A DNA stretch of 64,000 nucleotides from Nocardia cyriacigeorgica (GTDB taxonomy: Bacteria; Actinomycetota; Actinomycetes; Mycobacteriales; Mycobacteriaceae). Shown one piece after another: positions 8,971 through 18,266 of this stretch (position 1 is its first letter; the number at the start of each line of letters is the position of its first letter). The position numbers and the translations under genes are program-made. The DNA is taken from NCBI RefSeq assembly GCF_010868145.1, contig NZ_JAAGUY010000001.1, positions 124,001 to 188,000 of the forward strand. Reading direction: 5' to 3'. Below the pieces are notes generated by a model. The model was not told the origin of the DNA, made no database searches, and saw only the letters and a program-made list of their open reading frames with translations.

Positions 8971-10902
8971 ATGGCTACCGGCAGCGTATCGACGGCAGAT
9001 CATCTTCGGGCGGCACTGGACGGACCGTGGGGCGCGGTCCGCGAACAGGCCAGGGAGCAACTGGCGGGGGACCGGTTCATCGGCGACCCTGATCTCGACT
9101 ATCGCGCGGCGCGCGCCCGGGTTCTCGAGCAGATGCGGGCGCTGGGCGGGCTTGGTCTGGCCGAGCGCGGATTCCGCCGGGAGAACGGCGGCACCGGAGA
9201 ACCCGGCGCGGCGGTGGTCGGCCTGGAGATGCTGGCCTATACGGATCTGTCGCTGTGGGTGAAGTCCGGCGTGCAGTGGGGTCTGTTCGGCGGTGCAGTG
9301 GAAAACCTCGGCACCGACCGGCACCGTGACTTCATCAAGCGGCTCATCTCGCTGGACCTGCTCGGCTGTTTCGCGATGACCGAGTCCGGACACGGCAGCG
9401 ACGTCGCCAATATCGAGACCACCGCGACATACGATCCGGCGACCCAGGAGTTCGTCGTCCACACCCCGACCCCCTCCGGGCGTAAGGACTACATCGGTGG
9501 CGCCGCCGAACACGCCAGGATGGCAGCGGTTTTCGCGCAGCTCATCACCCCCGAGGGCAATCAGGGCGTGCATTGCCTGCTGGTGCCCATCCGCGATGAG
9601 CAGGGTAACGACCTGCCCGGCGTCACCACGTCCGACTGCGGGCTCAAGGGCGGGTTGCCGGGCGTCGACAACGGCCGCATCGTCTTCGACCAGGTGCGCA
9701 TCCCTCGGGAGAACCTGCTCAACCGCTACGCCGATGTCGCCCCCGACGGCACCTACAGCTCCGAGATCGAGAACCCGAGTCGCCGCTTCTTCACCACGCT
9801 CGGCACCTTGGTTCGCGGCAGGGTCAGCGTGGGTGGCGCCGCGGCCGCGGGCGCAAGGGTCGCGCTGAGCATTGCCGGGCGGTACGCGTTGAAGCGTCGC
9901 CAGTTCGGCGATCCGGACGACGGCGGCGAGATTCTGCTGCTGGACTACCGCAACCATCAGCGCAGGCTGCTGCCGCTGATCGCGCGTTCCTACGCGCTGG
10001 CATTCGCGCAGAACGACCTGGTCCGGCGCATGCATCTGGTGCAGACCGGCCAAGATCTGGATCCGGGCGCCCAACGGGCACTGGAAAAGCGTGCGGCCGG
10101 TCTCAAGGTGGCCCAGACCCGTCACGCCACCCGCGCGATCCAGGAATGCCGCGAAGCATGCGGCGGCGCCGGGTATCTGACCGAGAACCGCCTGGTCACC
10201 CTCAAGGCCGACACCGACGTGTTCACCACCTTCGAGGGCGACAATGTCGTGCTCACCCAGCTGGTGGCCAAAGAGCTGCTGACCGCTTACTCCGACGAGG
10301 TGCGCGATCTCGACGCACTCGGCTGGGTGCGTTTTGCCGCCACCATGGCGGGAGATGTGGTGCGCAAGCGCTCGGGTGTGCGTCAGCTCATCCAGACCCT
10401 GCGCGATCGCGGCGACGAATCCGTCGATGAGGGCGATCTGTCCAAGCGGGCGGTCCAGCTCCAGCTGTTCGCCGACCGGGAGGACTACCTGGTCCGCACC
10501 GCGGCGCACCGGCTGCGGGCCCGGGCGGAGGAGACCAGCCCGTTCGAGGCGTTCAACAATGCGCAGGACCATATCCTCGCCGCGGGTTCGGCCCATATCG
10601 ACCGCCTCGTGCTCGAGGCCTTCATCGAGGGCATCGCCGGGATCGAGGACACGGACGCGCGGGCGCTCGCGGAAACGGTCTGCGACCTGTTCGTCTACGC
10701 CACCCTCGAGGAGAACCTGTCCTGGTTCATCATGCACCGGTTCATGTCGGTGGAAAGGGGCAAGGCGGTGCGTCGCGGGGTGAACGAGCTTGTCGATCGA
10801 CTGCGTCCGGACGCTCTGACACTGATCGAGGCCTTGGGGGTGCCGGAATCCATGCTGCGCGCGGCCATGCTCGAGGACGCGAGCGTCTACGAACGCAGCT
10901 GA
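8971..10902 (+). CDS. Acyl-CoA dehydrogenase/oxidase family flavoprotein
   Basis: A 643-residue protein, longer than ordinary acyl-CoA dehydrogenases (about 380-400) and in the acyl-CoA oxidase size class. The flavin-binding signature CFAMTESGHGSDVANIET is present, followed by a beta-domain segment with GLKGGLPGVDNGRI, a helical FAD domain (KRRQFG), and QECREACGGAGYLTENR with TTFEGDNVVL, typical of acyl-CoA oxidase-like enzymes. The extra C-terminal 180 residues match the ACOX-type extension. It probably carries out the first step of beta-oxidation on a long or branched acyl-CoA. Monocistronic; convergent with the PAP2 gene. Confidence 0.88.
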   Translation: MATGSVSTADHLRAALDGPWGAVREQAREQLAGDRFIGDPDLDYRAARARVLEQMRALGGLGLAERGFRRENGGTGEPGAAVVGLEMLAYTDLSLWVKSGVQWGLFGGAVENLGTDRHRDFIKRLISLDLLGCFAMTESGHGSDVANIETTATYDPATQEFVVHTPTPSGRKDYIGGAAEHARMAAVFAQLITPEGNQGVHCLLVPIRDEQGNDLPGVTTSDCGLKGGLPGVDNGRIVFDQVRIPRENLLNRYADVAPDGTYSSEIENPSRRFFTTLGTLVRGRVSVGGAAAAGARVALSIAGRYALKRRQFGDPDDGGEILLLDYRNHQRRLLPLIARSYALAFAQNDLVRRMHLVQTGQDLDPGAQRALEKRAAGLKVAQTRHATRAIQECREACGGAGYLTENRLVTLKADTDVFTTFEGDNVVLTQLVAKELLTAYSDEVRDLDALGWVRFAATMAGDVVRKRSGVRQLIQTLRDRGDESVDEGDLSKRAVQLQLFADREDYLVRTAAHRLRARAEETSPFEAFNNAQDHILAAGSAHIDRLVLEAFIEGIAGIEDTDARALAETVCDLFVYATLEENLSWFIMHRFMSVERGKAVRRGVNELVDRLRPDALTLIEALGVPESMLRAAMLEDASVYERS

Positions 10903-10943
10903 TGCGGTAGCCGAGGCCCGCGACGCCGGGGCGGGCAGCTGAT

Positions 10944-11630
10944 TCAGTCGGCGCCGGCCATCCGCTGCCGTACCTGCCCGCCCGCGGCGCACAACAGCAC
11001 CGATAGCGCGATCGCCGCGCCCGCGCCGCCGATGATGTCGGTGGCGTGGTGATAGTCCAGCGCGATCATGCCGACCGCCGCGCAAATCCACGCAGCCACC
11101 GTGCAGCAGGCGATCACCAGCCGCGCCCTGGTGGACTCGATCAGCACGACGAATGTCGTGGCGACGGCCACCAGATGCACGGTGTGTCCGCTGGGGTAGG
11201 CGAGGTAGTCGTGCAGCGGCCGCCCCCAGAACGGTTTCAGCGCCCACGTATTGAGGCCCGCCGCGACCTCCGGGACCACGACCATGGCGGTGGCGCACCA
11301 CCAGCGATGCTGCCAGCCGAACCATGCGGCCCCCGCCAGCATCAATGAGATGACCACCCAGGTGTTGCTCGGCAGTGCGAGCACCTCGGCGATCCAGGGG
11401 CGCGAATCGAGGGCGGCGCTGATCGGGTCTTCGACGCGCTGATCGAGCGGGGTGGGGCCGCCGTCGGGTGGGAAGGTCAGCGGAATTGTGGCGGTGACCG
11501 TGCCCGCGACGGCCGCGGCGCCGAGTGCGACGGCCTGATCGGGTGGCGCCGGGTCGTGCGAGAGATCCGGTCCGCGCGCGGCGGGTTCGCCCGTTCCGGG
11601 AGCTGCGATCACTGCAACGACGATAGTCAC
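10944..11630 (-). CDS. PAP2-superfamily membrane phosphatase
   Basis: A 228-residue integral membrane protein of the phosphatidic acid phosphatase type 2 family. The three catalytic motifs are visible as LKPFWGRP, YPSGHT and LDYHHATDIIGG; the last carries the catalytic His and Asp. Several hydrophobic helices surround them (ALGAAAVAGTVTATIPLTF, WVVISLMLAGAAWFG, GAGAAIALSVLLCAA). The likely substrate is a lipid phosphate or polyprenyl pyrophosphate at the membrane; the exact one is unknown. It begins 16 bases after the NERD-domain gene ends and is probably cotranscribed with it. Confidence 0.85.
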   Translation of the reverse strand: MTIVVAVIAAPGTGEPAARGPDLSHDPAPPDQAVALGAAAVAGTVTATIPLTFPPDGGPTPLDQRVEDPISAALDSRPWIAEVLALPSNTWVVISLMLAGAAWFGWQHRWWCATAMVVVPEVAAGLNTWALKPFWGRPLHDYLAYPSGHTVHLVAVATTFVVLIESTRARLVIACCTVAAWICAAVGMIALDYHHATDIIGGAGAAIALSVLLCAAGGQVRQRMAGAD

Positions 11631-11646
11631 CGACCGCGGCGGCCGC

Positions 11647-12537
11647 CTACGGCCCGTAGGTGAGGATCGCGGTGATGACCATCCACAGCACCCAGACGAA
11701 GGCGATGACCATGCCGGCCGCCAGGGTCGTCCGCATGAAGGCGCGCCCGAAATCGACGTCGCCGGTCTCGGGCGGATACAGCTTCCACGGGCTGTACCAG
11801 GGCGCCTGAATCACCTTCGACGTGTTCGCTTCCCGTTCGGCCTGGGCCAACTCCTCGGCATAGGCTTCGGCCTGCGCCTGGGCCGGGCCTCCGTGCCACA
11901 GCGTGATGTCGATCGGCCCGAGGAATCCCTCGTTCAGCAGCTCCTGCGGCGCGGGCAGATACGGAAGGATGCCGAGACCGCGGAAGGCGACCGCGATGTC
12001 GTTGGCGGTCCACAGGTGATTCTCCTGCTCGGCCAGGGTGTCGAAATAGTGCCGCAACCGCTGCGGATCGTCGCCGAGGATGGCGTCGAAACTGGGGTCG
12101 CTCCAGGCCTGTTCTATCTCGAGCCTGGCACCGCGCAACGGCACGATCAGGGCGACCCCGTGCACGGCCCGCTGGCCGAGCCCACGTGCGGCCAGCCAGT
12201 TCTGTAGCGCGAAGGTGTGATCGCGGGAGCGTTCCAGCGGGGTGCGCCGATCCTTGTTCTCCAGCGCGGCCTGCTCACCCGACACCGTCCACGAGCCGTT
12301 GAGCGGAATCTGGAGCACGCCCTCCTGGCGTGACATCAGCGCTTCGGCCTCGATCACCACACAGCTGGTCGGGGTCCAGATCACCGCGTCGAACTGATGC
12401 AGCTTGTCCTGATGGAACAGGCTGCAGTTGATGGTGGCCACGCCGTGTGGGCTGCCCGGGTCCTTCCATGTGCGCAACCAGTCGAGCAATGCCCGTTCGG
12501 CATTGGTGCCTGCGCTGTTCTGCACTCGCACGAGCAT
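11647..12537 (-). CDS. NERD (nuclease-related) domain protein with C-terminal membrane anchor
   Basis: A 296-residue protein. The N-terminal half resembles the nuclease-related domain: an early RALLDWL helix, then INCSLFHQDKLHQFDAVIWT and SCVVIEAEALM, the acidic and hydrophobic core strand pattern of that fold. The C-terminus ends in a single hydrophobic helix (TLAAGMVIAFVWVLWMVITA), placing it at the membrane. The substrate and role are unknown. The ATG at 12537 has a clear GAAGGG ribosome site and discards 26 unsupported upstream codons. It is likely in an operon with the downstream PAP2 gene. Confidence 0.75.
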   Translation of the reverse strand: MLVRVQNSAGTNAERALLDWLRTWKDPGSPHGVATINCSLFHQDKLHQFDAVIWTPTSCVVIEAEALMSRQEGVLQIPLNGSWTVSGEQAALENKDRRTPLERSRDHTFALQNWLAARGLGQRAVHGVALIVPLRGARLEIEQAWSDPSFDAILGDDPQRLRHYFDTLAEQENHLWTANDIAVAFRGLGILPYLPAPQELLNEGFLGPIDITLWHGGPAQAQAEAYAEELAQAEREANTSKVIQAPWYSPWKLYPPETGDVDFGRAFMRTTLAAGMVIAFVWVLWMVITAILTYGP

Positions 12538-12660
12538 TGGCGACCGCCCTTCACGTCGACACCCGGTACCGGAAAGGATACGAGGCGGGTCCGCGCCGAC
12601 CCGAGATTTCCGCACCCGCGCTGTGTCCGATGGTGGACGCGCGCGGTGCCGGACCGAAGG

Positions 12661-14070
12661 CTACCCGTCCGAGGGCTCCGCGGGTAGTTGTCCGGAACGC
12701 ACCGCCGCGACGAGCGCGGCGTGGTCTGCCTCGGTCTGATCCGCGTAGCGCACCGCGAAGTCCGCGACGGCCTCCTCGAAACGTTCGTCGTCGCCGAGGT
12801 ATCCGGCGGTCAGGCGAGGGTCGAGCGAGCGAGAATGGGCACGCGCGAGCAGCGCCCCCGCGAGCCTGCCGTAGTCGTCGAGATCCTCCGAATCCAGTTC
12901 GGCAGGGTCGATTCCGCCCTTGAGATTGCGGAACTGGCGCACCACGAACGGCAGCTCCTGCGCGGGCTCGGTGTCCGTGGCGGGCACGCGCATGCTCGTC
13001 CAGCCGAGCAGGATATCTGTTTCGGCCTGAACCAGCCTGGCGCCCTGCACGATTCGCTCACCCTCATGCCGCGGCGGAGTGTGCGACACGAACGGCGTCA
13101 GTGCGGAGGGCCTGGCCTGTTTCAACTGCAATACCAGGACCTCGCCGTCATTGCCGTAGAGCAGGGCGACGTAGCTGTGCAGGCCGACGCTGCCGGTGCC
13201 GACGATGCGAAACGCGATGTCGGACACCGAGAACCGCGCAAGCAACCCTTGGCGGGACTCGCGCAGCGTGCCCGCATAGTTCTCCAGCGCATCGATGGCC
13301 GCCTCGGTGACCGCCTCATCGACATGGGTGAGAATCGGCGGATCGTTGACGAAACGATGCCTGCGGATACCGGTTTCGTGATCGTCGAGATGTTCGGTCC
13401 ATTTCGCGACCACTTTGGCGCTGGTGTTCTTACGCGCCTTCTTCGCGGCCTTCTTGAAGTCGTCGAGCAGATCGTCGGCCTTGGCCTTGCCGATCATCGA
13501 CTCATCCGGAAGGGCGGTCCAGGATTCCATGAACGGCATATCGGCGAGTGCGGCGATGGTGCGGCGGTAGGACCGGACGGCGTCGCGCGCGGCATCACGG
13601 CAGTCGTCCTCGCTCGACCCGCCCTCCCGGCCCGCAAGTACCAGGCTCGCGGCCAAACGCTCGAGGTCCCACTCCCACGGGCCGGCGATGGTTTCGTCGA
13701 AATCGTTGATGTCCATGACGATGTCGCCCTGCGGGGTGCCGTAGAGGCCGAAGTTGGCCGCGTGCGCGTCGCCGCACAGCTGCGCGGTCACACCGGTGTC
13801 CGGGCCGACGGCCAGATCGGCGGCCATGAGTCCGGCCGCGCCGCGGTAGAAGGTGAACGGCGAGGTGGCCATCCGTCCGATCCGCAGTGGAATCAGATGG
13901 TCGAGGCGGCCGGCATTGCTTTCGGTCACGAACCGCACCACATCGGGTCGGTCGGGGGCCGCGGCGCCGCGATCGCGGGCGCTGAAGGGCACCTGCTCGC
14001 GCAGCGCGCTGCCACGGGCCCTGACGTCCTCGGCGGGGATATGGCTACGGAGGTCGATTCCACTGCTCAT
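12661..14070 (-). CDS. DUF2252 family protein (kinase-like fold)
   Basis: A 469-residue DUF2252 protein. Features typical of the family are SPFTFYRGAAGLMAADLA near residue 85, LCGDAHAANFGLYG and VMDINDFDETIAGPWEWDLE. The GDAHAxNFG and DxNDFDE motifs look like the catalytic loop and metal-binding segment of aminoglycoside phosphotransferase-like kinases. Biochemical function is undefined in the family. The ATG at 14070 fits family length; a longer frame to 14412 would add an Arg-rich, low-quality extension. It is divergent from the CDP-alcohol phosphatidyltransferase gene. Confidence 0.85.
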   Translation of the reverse strand: MSSGIDLRSHIPAEDVRARGSALREQVPFSARDRGAAAPDRPDVVRFVTESNAGRLDHLIPLRIGRMATSPFTFYRGAAGLMAADLAVGPDTGVTAQLCGDAHAANFGLYGTPQGDIVMDINDFDETIAGPWEWDLERLAASLVLAGREGGSSEDDCRDAARDAVRSYRRTIAALADMPFMESWTALPDESMIGKAKADDLLDDFKKAAKKARKNTSAKVVAKWTEHLDDHETGIRRHRFVNDPPILTHVDEAVTEAAIDALENYAGTLRESRQGLLARFSVSDIAFRIVGTGSVGLHSYVALLYGNDGEVLVLQLKQARPSALTPFVSHTPPRHEGERIVQGARLVQAETDILLGWTSMRVPATDTEPAQELPFVVRQFRNLKGGIDPAELDSEDLDDYGRLAGALLARAHSRSLDPRLTAGYLGDDERFEEAVADFAVRYADQTEADHAALVAAVRSGQLPAEPSDG

Positions 14071-14225
14071 CACCGCGTACGCTACCGACTCTTGCGCAGG
14101 GTACGGGTGCCCGGTACGGGCGGATGAACACTGATGCCCCACGCGCTGGCGGTGTCGAGACGTGGGCGGACACCCGCACCTTTGACGTGCCGGGCCCGGA
14201 TGGCGCCGCGGGGTGCGGATGCGGT

Positions 14226-14879
14226 ATGCACGGGGCTGTGACAAGCGAATCGGGGACGACCGAATCCGGCCAGGGGACCGGGCGCGAACTGTTCGGTGGC
14301 GTCTTCGCCGACCGGATCCTGACCGTGCCCAACGCGCTGAGCGTGCTGCGGTTGATCGGCGTCCCGGTGTTCCTGTGGCTGATGCTGGTCGAGAAGGCCG
14401 ACGGCTGGGCATTCGCCCTCCTCGTGGTCAGCGGGATCACCGACTTCCTCGACGGCAAGCTGGCCCGGCTGCTGGACCAGTCCTCCCGCCTCGGCGCCCT
14501 GCTCGACCCCTTCGTCGACCGGCTGTATCTGGTGACGACGCTGGCCGCCTTCGTGATCCGCGGGTTGATCCCCTGGTGGGTGGCCGCCATCCTGATCGGC
14601 CGCGACCTGCTGCTCACCCTCACGCTGTCGGTGTATCGACGCCGTGATCTGGACCCGCCCGAGGTGATCTACCTGGGTAAGGCCGCGACCTTCGCGCTCA
14701 TGTCGGCGCTGCCGTGGCTGCTGGCCGGGCAGATGGACTGGCCGCTCGACGGTTTCGGCCGGGCCTTCGGCGGGGCACTACTGGTCTGGGGTACCGCGGT
14801 CTACGTCTGGACAGGGGCGCTCTACGCCGGGAAAGCCATCGCCGTAGCACGGGCGATCCCGCCTGCGAGCGACCACTGA
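14226..14879 (+). CDS. CDP-alcohol phosphatidyltransferase (PgsA2-like)
   Basis: About 217 residues with several membrane helices. The diagnostic CDP-alcohol phosphotransferase motif DGKLARLLDQSSRLGALLDP (D-G-x2-A-R-x8-G-x3-D, with the final Asp in FVDR) is intact. It should transfer a phosphatidyl group from CDP-diacylglycerol to an alcohol such as glycerol phosphate or inositol phosphate. The position just before gcvH and garA matches M. tuberculosis Rv1822 (pgsA2). Start choice is uncertain: the ATG at 14226 gives family length, an upstream ATG at 14124 adds 34 residues, and a GTG at 14238 is also possible. Confidence 0.88.
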   Translation: MHGAVTSESGTTESGQGTGRELFGGVFADRILTVPNALSVLRLIGVPVFLWLMLVEKADGWAFALLVVSGITDFLDGKLARLLDQSSRLGALLDPFVDRLYLVTTLAAFVIRGLIPWWVAAILIGRDLLLTLTLSVYRRRDLDPPEVIYLGKAATFALMSALPWLLAGQMDWPLDGFGRAFGGALLVWGTAVYVWTGALYAGKAIAVARAIPPASDH

Positions 14880-14943
14880 CAGGCGCCCGGGTCGGCGTTC
14901 GCTATAGAGTTGCGTGCACCGTGCACAACGAAAGGATGCCTTT

Positions 14944-15342
14944 GTGACCCAGACTCCCGAGGATCTGCGCTACACCGAAGAGCACGAATGGGTGCGTCGG
15001 ATCGGTCCCTCCAGGGTCCGGGTCGGCATCACCGACTACGCCCAGTCCCAGCTCGGCGATGTCGTGTTCGTTCAGTTGCCTGCCGTCGACACCGATGTCG
15101 CGGTCGGTGACAGCATCGCCGAGGTCGAATCGACCAAGAGCGTCTCCGACATCTATGCTCCCCTGAATGCGAAAGTTGTTGGGGCAAACCAGGAATTGGA
15201 GAGTGCGCCGGAGACGCTGAATGCCGATCCGTATGGGTCGGGGTGGCTGTTCGAGCTCGAGGTGAGTGATGCCGCGGGGCTGGACACCGCACTCGGTGAA
15301 CTGCTCGATGCCGCAGGTTATCAAGGAGTTATCGGGGGCTGA
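14944..15342 (+). CDS. gcvH: Glycine cleavage system H protein
   Basis: A 132-residue lipoyl carrier that shuttles the methylamine intermediate between the P, T and L proteins. The lipoylation site is Lys65 in VESTKSVSDIYAP. The family starts with the conserved RYTEEHEWV and contains GITDYAQSQLGDVVFVQLP. The GTG at 14944 follows AAAGGA by eight bases; the in-frame ATG at 14914 would add ten residues ahead of that site. It follows the phosphatidyltransferase gene and precedes garA, as in mycobacteria. gcvT is not in this window. Confidence 0.96.
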   Translation: MTQTPEDLRYTEEHEWVRRIGPSRVRVGITDYAQSQLGDVVFVQLPAVDTDVAVGDSIAEVESTKSVSDIYAPLNAKVVGANQELESAPETLNADPYGSGWLFELEVSDAAGLDTALGELLDAAGYQGVIGG

Positions 15343-15508
15343 GGCGGCCTTCCCAGTTCTCCCTGCACGGGCCCGCCCCGGCAGGGTACGGTCAATGCCA
15401 ACGGATGTGCTGCCGGCCGCTGGTGGGTTGTGCGGCCGCGACTCGAGGTCGCGGCGGTCGAGGCAGCAGCTGCCTGCATGATTATCAGGTTCGAGGAGGA
15501 GAGAAACG

Positions 15509-15994
15509 GTGAGCGAGAACAAAGACCCGGGTTACGGGGAGACCGCGGCCGAGACGACGTCGGTCTTCCGCGCGGATTTCCTGAACGAGGTCGACGCGTC
15601 ACGCTCCGGAGAGGCGACCGGCGAGCAGCCGGTCCAGGGTGTCGAGGGACTGCCCGTCGGTGCGGCCCTGTTGGTCGTCAAGCGTGGTCCGAACGCGGGT
15701 TCGCGTTTCCTGCTGGATCAGCCGACCACCTCGGCCGGACGTCACCCCGACAGTGACATCTTCCTCGACGACGTGACCGTCAGCCGCAGGCATGCCGAGT
15801 TCCGTCAGGACGAGGATTCCTTCCAGGTGGTCGATGTGGGCAGTCTCAACGGCACCTACGTCAACCGGGAGCCGGTGGATTCCTCCGAGCTGCAGAACGG
15901 TGACGAGGTCCAGATCGGCAAGTTCCGCCTGGTATTCCTCACCGGCCCGCGTGCCCAGACCACCGATTCGGCGGCGGGTGCGGGCAGCTTGTGA
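15509..15994 (+). CDS. garA: FHA-domain metabolic regulator GarA/OdhI
   Basis: A 161-residue protein. The N-terminal phospho-motif ETTSVFRADF (Thr16/Thr17) is the site used by PknB and PknG in relatives. The forkhead-associated domain spans about residues 50-145 with AGRHPDSDIFLDDVTVSRRH and SLNGTYVN. In mycobacteria and corynebacteria the unphosphorylated protein inhibits 2-oxoglutarate dehydrogenase and glutamate dehydrogenase, controlling the TCA/glutamate branch. A GTG start at 15509 follows GAGGAGGAGAG. It sits between gcvH and the FtsR-type gene, the order seen in mycobacteria. Confidence 0.96.
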   Translation: MSENKDPGYGETAAETTSVFRADFLNEVDASRSGEATGEQPVQGVEGLPVGAALLVVKRGPNAGSRFLLDQPTTSAGRHPDSDIFLDDVTVSRRHAEFRQDEDSFQVVDVGSLNGTYVNREPVDSSELQNGDEVQIGKFRLVFLTGPRAQTTDSAAGAGSL

Positions 15995-16048
15995 CAGACG
16001 GTGCGCCGATACTCGTGATCGGCGCTCTCACATGAAAGACTCGGTGTC

Positions 16049-16861
16049 ATGACGGGCGCGGCGCAGTGGGCACGCGGAGGCATGTCGATCGGCTCCGTGC
16101 TCGACCTACTGCGGCCGGATTTCCCCGACATCACCATCTCCAAGATCCGCTTCCTGGAAGCGGAGGGGCTGATCCGTCCGGAACGGACGCCGTCGGGGTA
16201 CCGCCGGTTCTCGGTGGCCGACTGCGAGCGGCTGCGGTTCGTACTCACCGCACAGCGGGATCAGTACCTCCCGCTGAAGGTGATCAAGGAGCAGCTCGAA
16301 GCGATCGACAGTGGTGCGGCGACGCTCGGTGTGCGGGAAGCCCGCGCCCGAGCGCACTCCGTGCGCCCCGACTCCGAACGCCTCCCCGGTGAGGGCGAGC
16401 GTGCCGCGACGGGGGAGCGTGCCGCCGCCCCGCGCAGGCTCGGGGTCGTTCCCGGTGAGATCTCCCCGGATGAGCTGCGCTTCGACCACGAGGTCCGGCT
16501 CACCCGTGCCGACCTGCTCGACCAGGCCGGTATCGACGAGAAGTTCCTCACCGACCTCATCCGGGCCAATCTGATCACCCCTGGTGCCGCCGGATTCTTC
16601 GATGCCGACGCAGTGACACTGGCCAAAACCGCCCGCGCCATGTCGGAGTTCGGTTTGGAGGCACGACATCTGCGGGCCTTCAAGCTCGCCGCCGACCGTG
16701 AGGCCGCCCTGGTCGCCCAGATCGCGGCCCCCATCGCCAAGAGTCGCGACGCGGGCGCTCGGGCCCGCGCCGAGGAGACCGTACGTGAGCTGGCGGCGTT
16801 GTCGCTGACCCTGCACACCAGCTTGGTGAAGGCATCGGTGCGGGCCTCGCTCGGCAACTGA
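16049..16861 (+). CDS. ftsR: MerR-family regulator FtsR (Rv1828 homologue)
   Basis: A 270-residue protein with an N-terminal winged MerR HTH (SIGSVLDLLRPDFPDITISK, then FLEAEGLIRPERTPSGYRRF). A linker rich in charged residues leads to a second, C-terminal domain from about residue 140 (DELRFDHEVRLTRADLLDQA). This two-domain form matches Rv1828 of M. tuberculosis and FtsR of Corynebacterium, where it activates ftsZ expression. The position after garA supports orthology. Confidence 0.92.
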   Translation: MTGAAQWARGGMSIGSVLDLLRPDFPDITISKIRFLEAEGLIRPERTPSGYRRFSVADCERLRFVLTAQRDQYLPLKVIKEQLEAIDSGAATLGVREARARAHSVRPDSERLPGEGERAATGERAAAPRRLGVVPGEISPDELRFDHEVRLTRADLLDQAGIDEKFLTDLIRANLITPGAAGFFDADAVTLAKTARAMSEFGLEARHLRAFKLAADREAALVAQIAAPIAKSRDAGARARAEETVRELAALSLTLHTSLVKASVRASLGN

Positions 16862-17006
16862 TTCGCTCGCGTTCTGGCCGTGACCAACACGCCGCAACGC
16901 CGTGAACTCAGCCATCGCGGCACCGTCGGGAATTCGCTTAGACTCGTGTTACGGCGAGCTCGGTAGGGACACGGCGGGCTGTCGGCGAGTATTGGGAGGC
17001 AGTGCG

Positions 17007-17480
17007 ATGAGCGAAATGCGCGTGATCGGCATCCGTGTCGAGCAGCCACAGAACCAGCCCGTGCTGTTGCTCCGGGAGGTTTCCGGTGACCGGTATCTGC
17101 CCATCTGGATCGGGCAGGCCGAAGCCACCGCCATCGTGCTGGAGCAAGAGGGCGTCACTCCGATCCGCCCGCTCACCCATGACCTGATCAAGATCATGAT
17201 CACCGACCTCGGGCACACCCTGAAGGAGGTCAGGATCGTCGATCTGCAGGAGGGCACGTTCTACGCCGATCTGGTGTTCGACAACGATCTGCGGATCTCG
17301 GCGCGCCCGTCGGATTCGGTGGCCATCGCGTTGCGCGTCGGCTGCCCGATCTATGCCGAGGAAGCGGTCCTCGACGAGGCCGGCTTGGTCATGCCGGACG
17401 AGCGCGAGGACGAGGTGGAGAAGTTCAAGGAGTTCCTCGAGTCGGTCTCGCCCGACGATTTCAAGGCCACCGACAGCTGA
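17007..17480 (+). CDS. DUF151 / bifunctional nuclease family protein (Rv1829 homologue)
   Basis: A 157-residue BFN-family protein. Conserved DUF151 blocks are visible: RYLPIWIGQAEATAIVLEQ, RPLTHDLIKIMI and GTFYADLVFDN followed by RPSDSVAIALRVGCPIYA. The family includes bifunctional DNase/RNases, but the activity in actinobacteria is not settled. The ATG at 17007 follows GGGAGG by seven bases; an upstream frame to 16902 lacks support. It lies between the FtsR and Rv1830-type regulators, as in mycobacteria. Confidence 0.93.
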   Translation: MSEMRVIGIRVEQPQNQPVLLLREVSGDRYLPIWIGQAEATAIVLEQEGVTPIRPLTHDLIKIMITDLGHTLKEVRIVDLQEGTFYADLVFDNDLRISARPSDSVAIALRVGCPIYAEEAVLDEAGLVMPDEREDEVEKFKEFLESVSPDDFKATDS

Positions 17481-17708
17481 GCGCGGCAACTATTTTTTAG
17501 ACCTTAACTACAGGTCGAGACTCTTACCGCGCGTCGCGTTTGGCCGGACGAGACTGCTCCCGAGACAATCGAGAAGAGTAATCTCGATAGTTGGGCCACG
17601 TCCGTTTCGGCAGGGTCGCCCCGGGGTACCGGTGCTCGATTCGTGGCTGTAACGGAACCGGGTCATCGATGAGGCTGAGAACGCGTCGGCGAAACAAGGG
17701 AGTGGTCA

Positions 17709-18266
17709 GTGGCAGAGCATTACCAGGGCGAGGTACAGCCAGGACTGTTCCCGGACGACTCGGTGCCCGACGACCTGGTGGGTTACCGCGTGCCGAGCGC
17801 GTGCCAGGTGGCCGGTATCACCTACCGGCAGCTCGATTACTGGGCGCGCACCGGTCTGGTCGTACCGTCGATTCGTGGCGCGGCGGGCTCGGGCAGTCAG
17901 CGTCTCTACTCGTTCAAGGACATCCTGGTCCTCAAGATCGTCAAGCGACTACTGGACGCGGGTATCTCGCTACAGAACATCCGCATCGCGGTCGACCATC
18001 TGCGCAGCCGCGGCGTGCAGGATCTGGCGGGTATCACCCTGTTCTCCGACGGCACCTCGGTCTATGAGTGCACCTCGCCCGAGGAGGTCGTCGATTTACT
18101 GCAGGGCGGGCAGGGAGTCTTCGGTATCGCGGTCAGCGGTGCCATGCGTGAGCTGACCGGCGCGATCGCGAACTTCCCGGCGGAACGGGCGACCGCGGCC
18201 ACCGACCGGCCGGAAGACGAACTCGCGTTTCGGCGCAAGGCGCGGATGAATCGCAAGACCGGCTGA
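17709..18266 (+). CDS. resR: MerR-family cell-division regulator (Rv1830/ResR/McdR homologue)
   Basis: A 185-residue MerR-type regulator: VPSACQVAGITYRQLDYWAR forms the recognition helix-turn-helix, with GSQRLYSFKDILVLKIVKRL as the wing and the dimer helix starting around residue 75. A region ECTSPEEVVDLLQGGQGVFG follows. It matches M. tuberculosis Rv1830, reported to affect growth and division and antibiotic resilience. A GTG start at 17709 follows AAGGGA. The 228-base leader holds an AT-rich patch near 17490-17520 that may contain its promoter. Its stop directly abuts the stop of the convergent TetR gene. Confidence 0.9.
   Translation: MAEHYQGEVQPGLFPDDSVPDDLVGYRVPSACQVAGITYRQLDYWARTGLVVPSIRGAAGSGSQRLYSFKDILVLKIVKRLLDAGISLQNIRIAVDHLRSRGVQDLAGITLFSDGTSVYECTSPEEVVDLLQGGQGVFGIAVSGAMRELTGAIANFPAERATAATDRPEDELAFRRKARMNRKTG

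Noticed and set aside
8887-11325. 812-codon frame antisense to the acyl-CoA oxidase-like gene
   Set aside because: No domain motifs, no ribosome site, and the sense frame is a clear enzyme.
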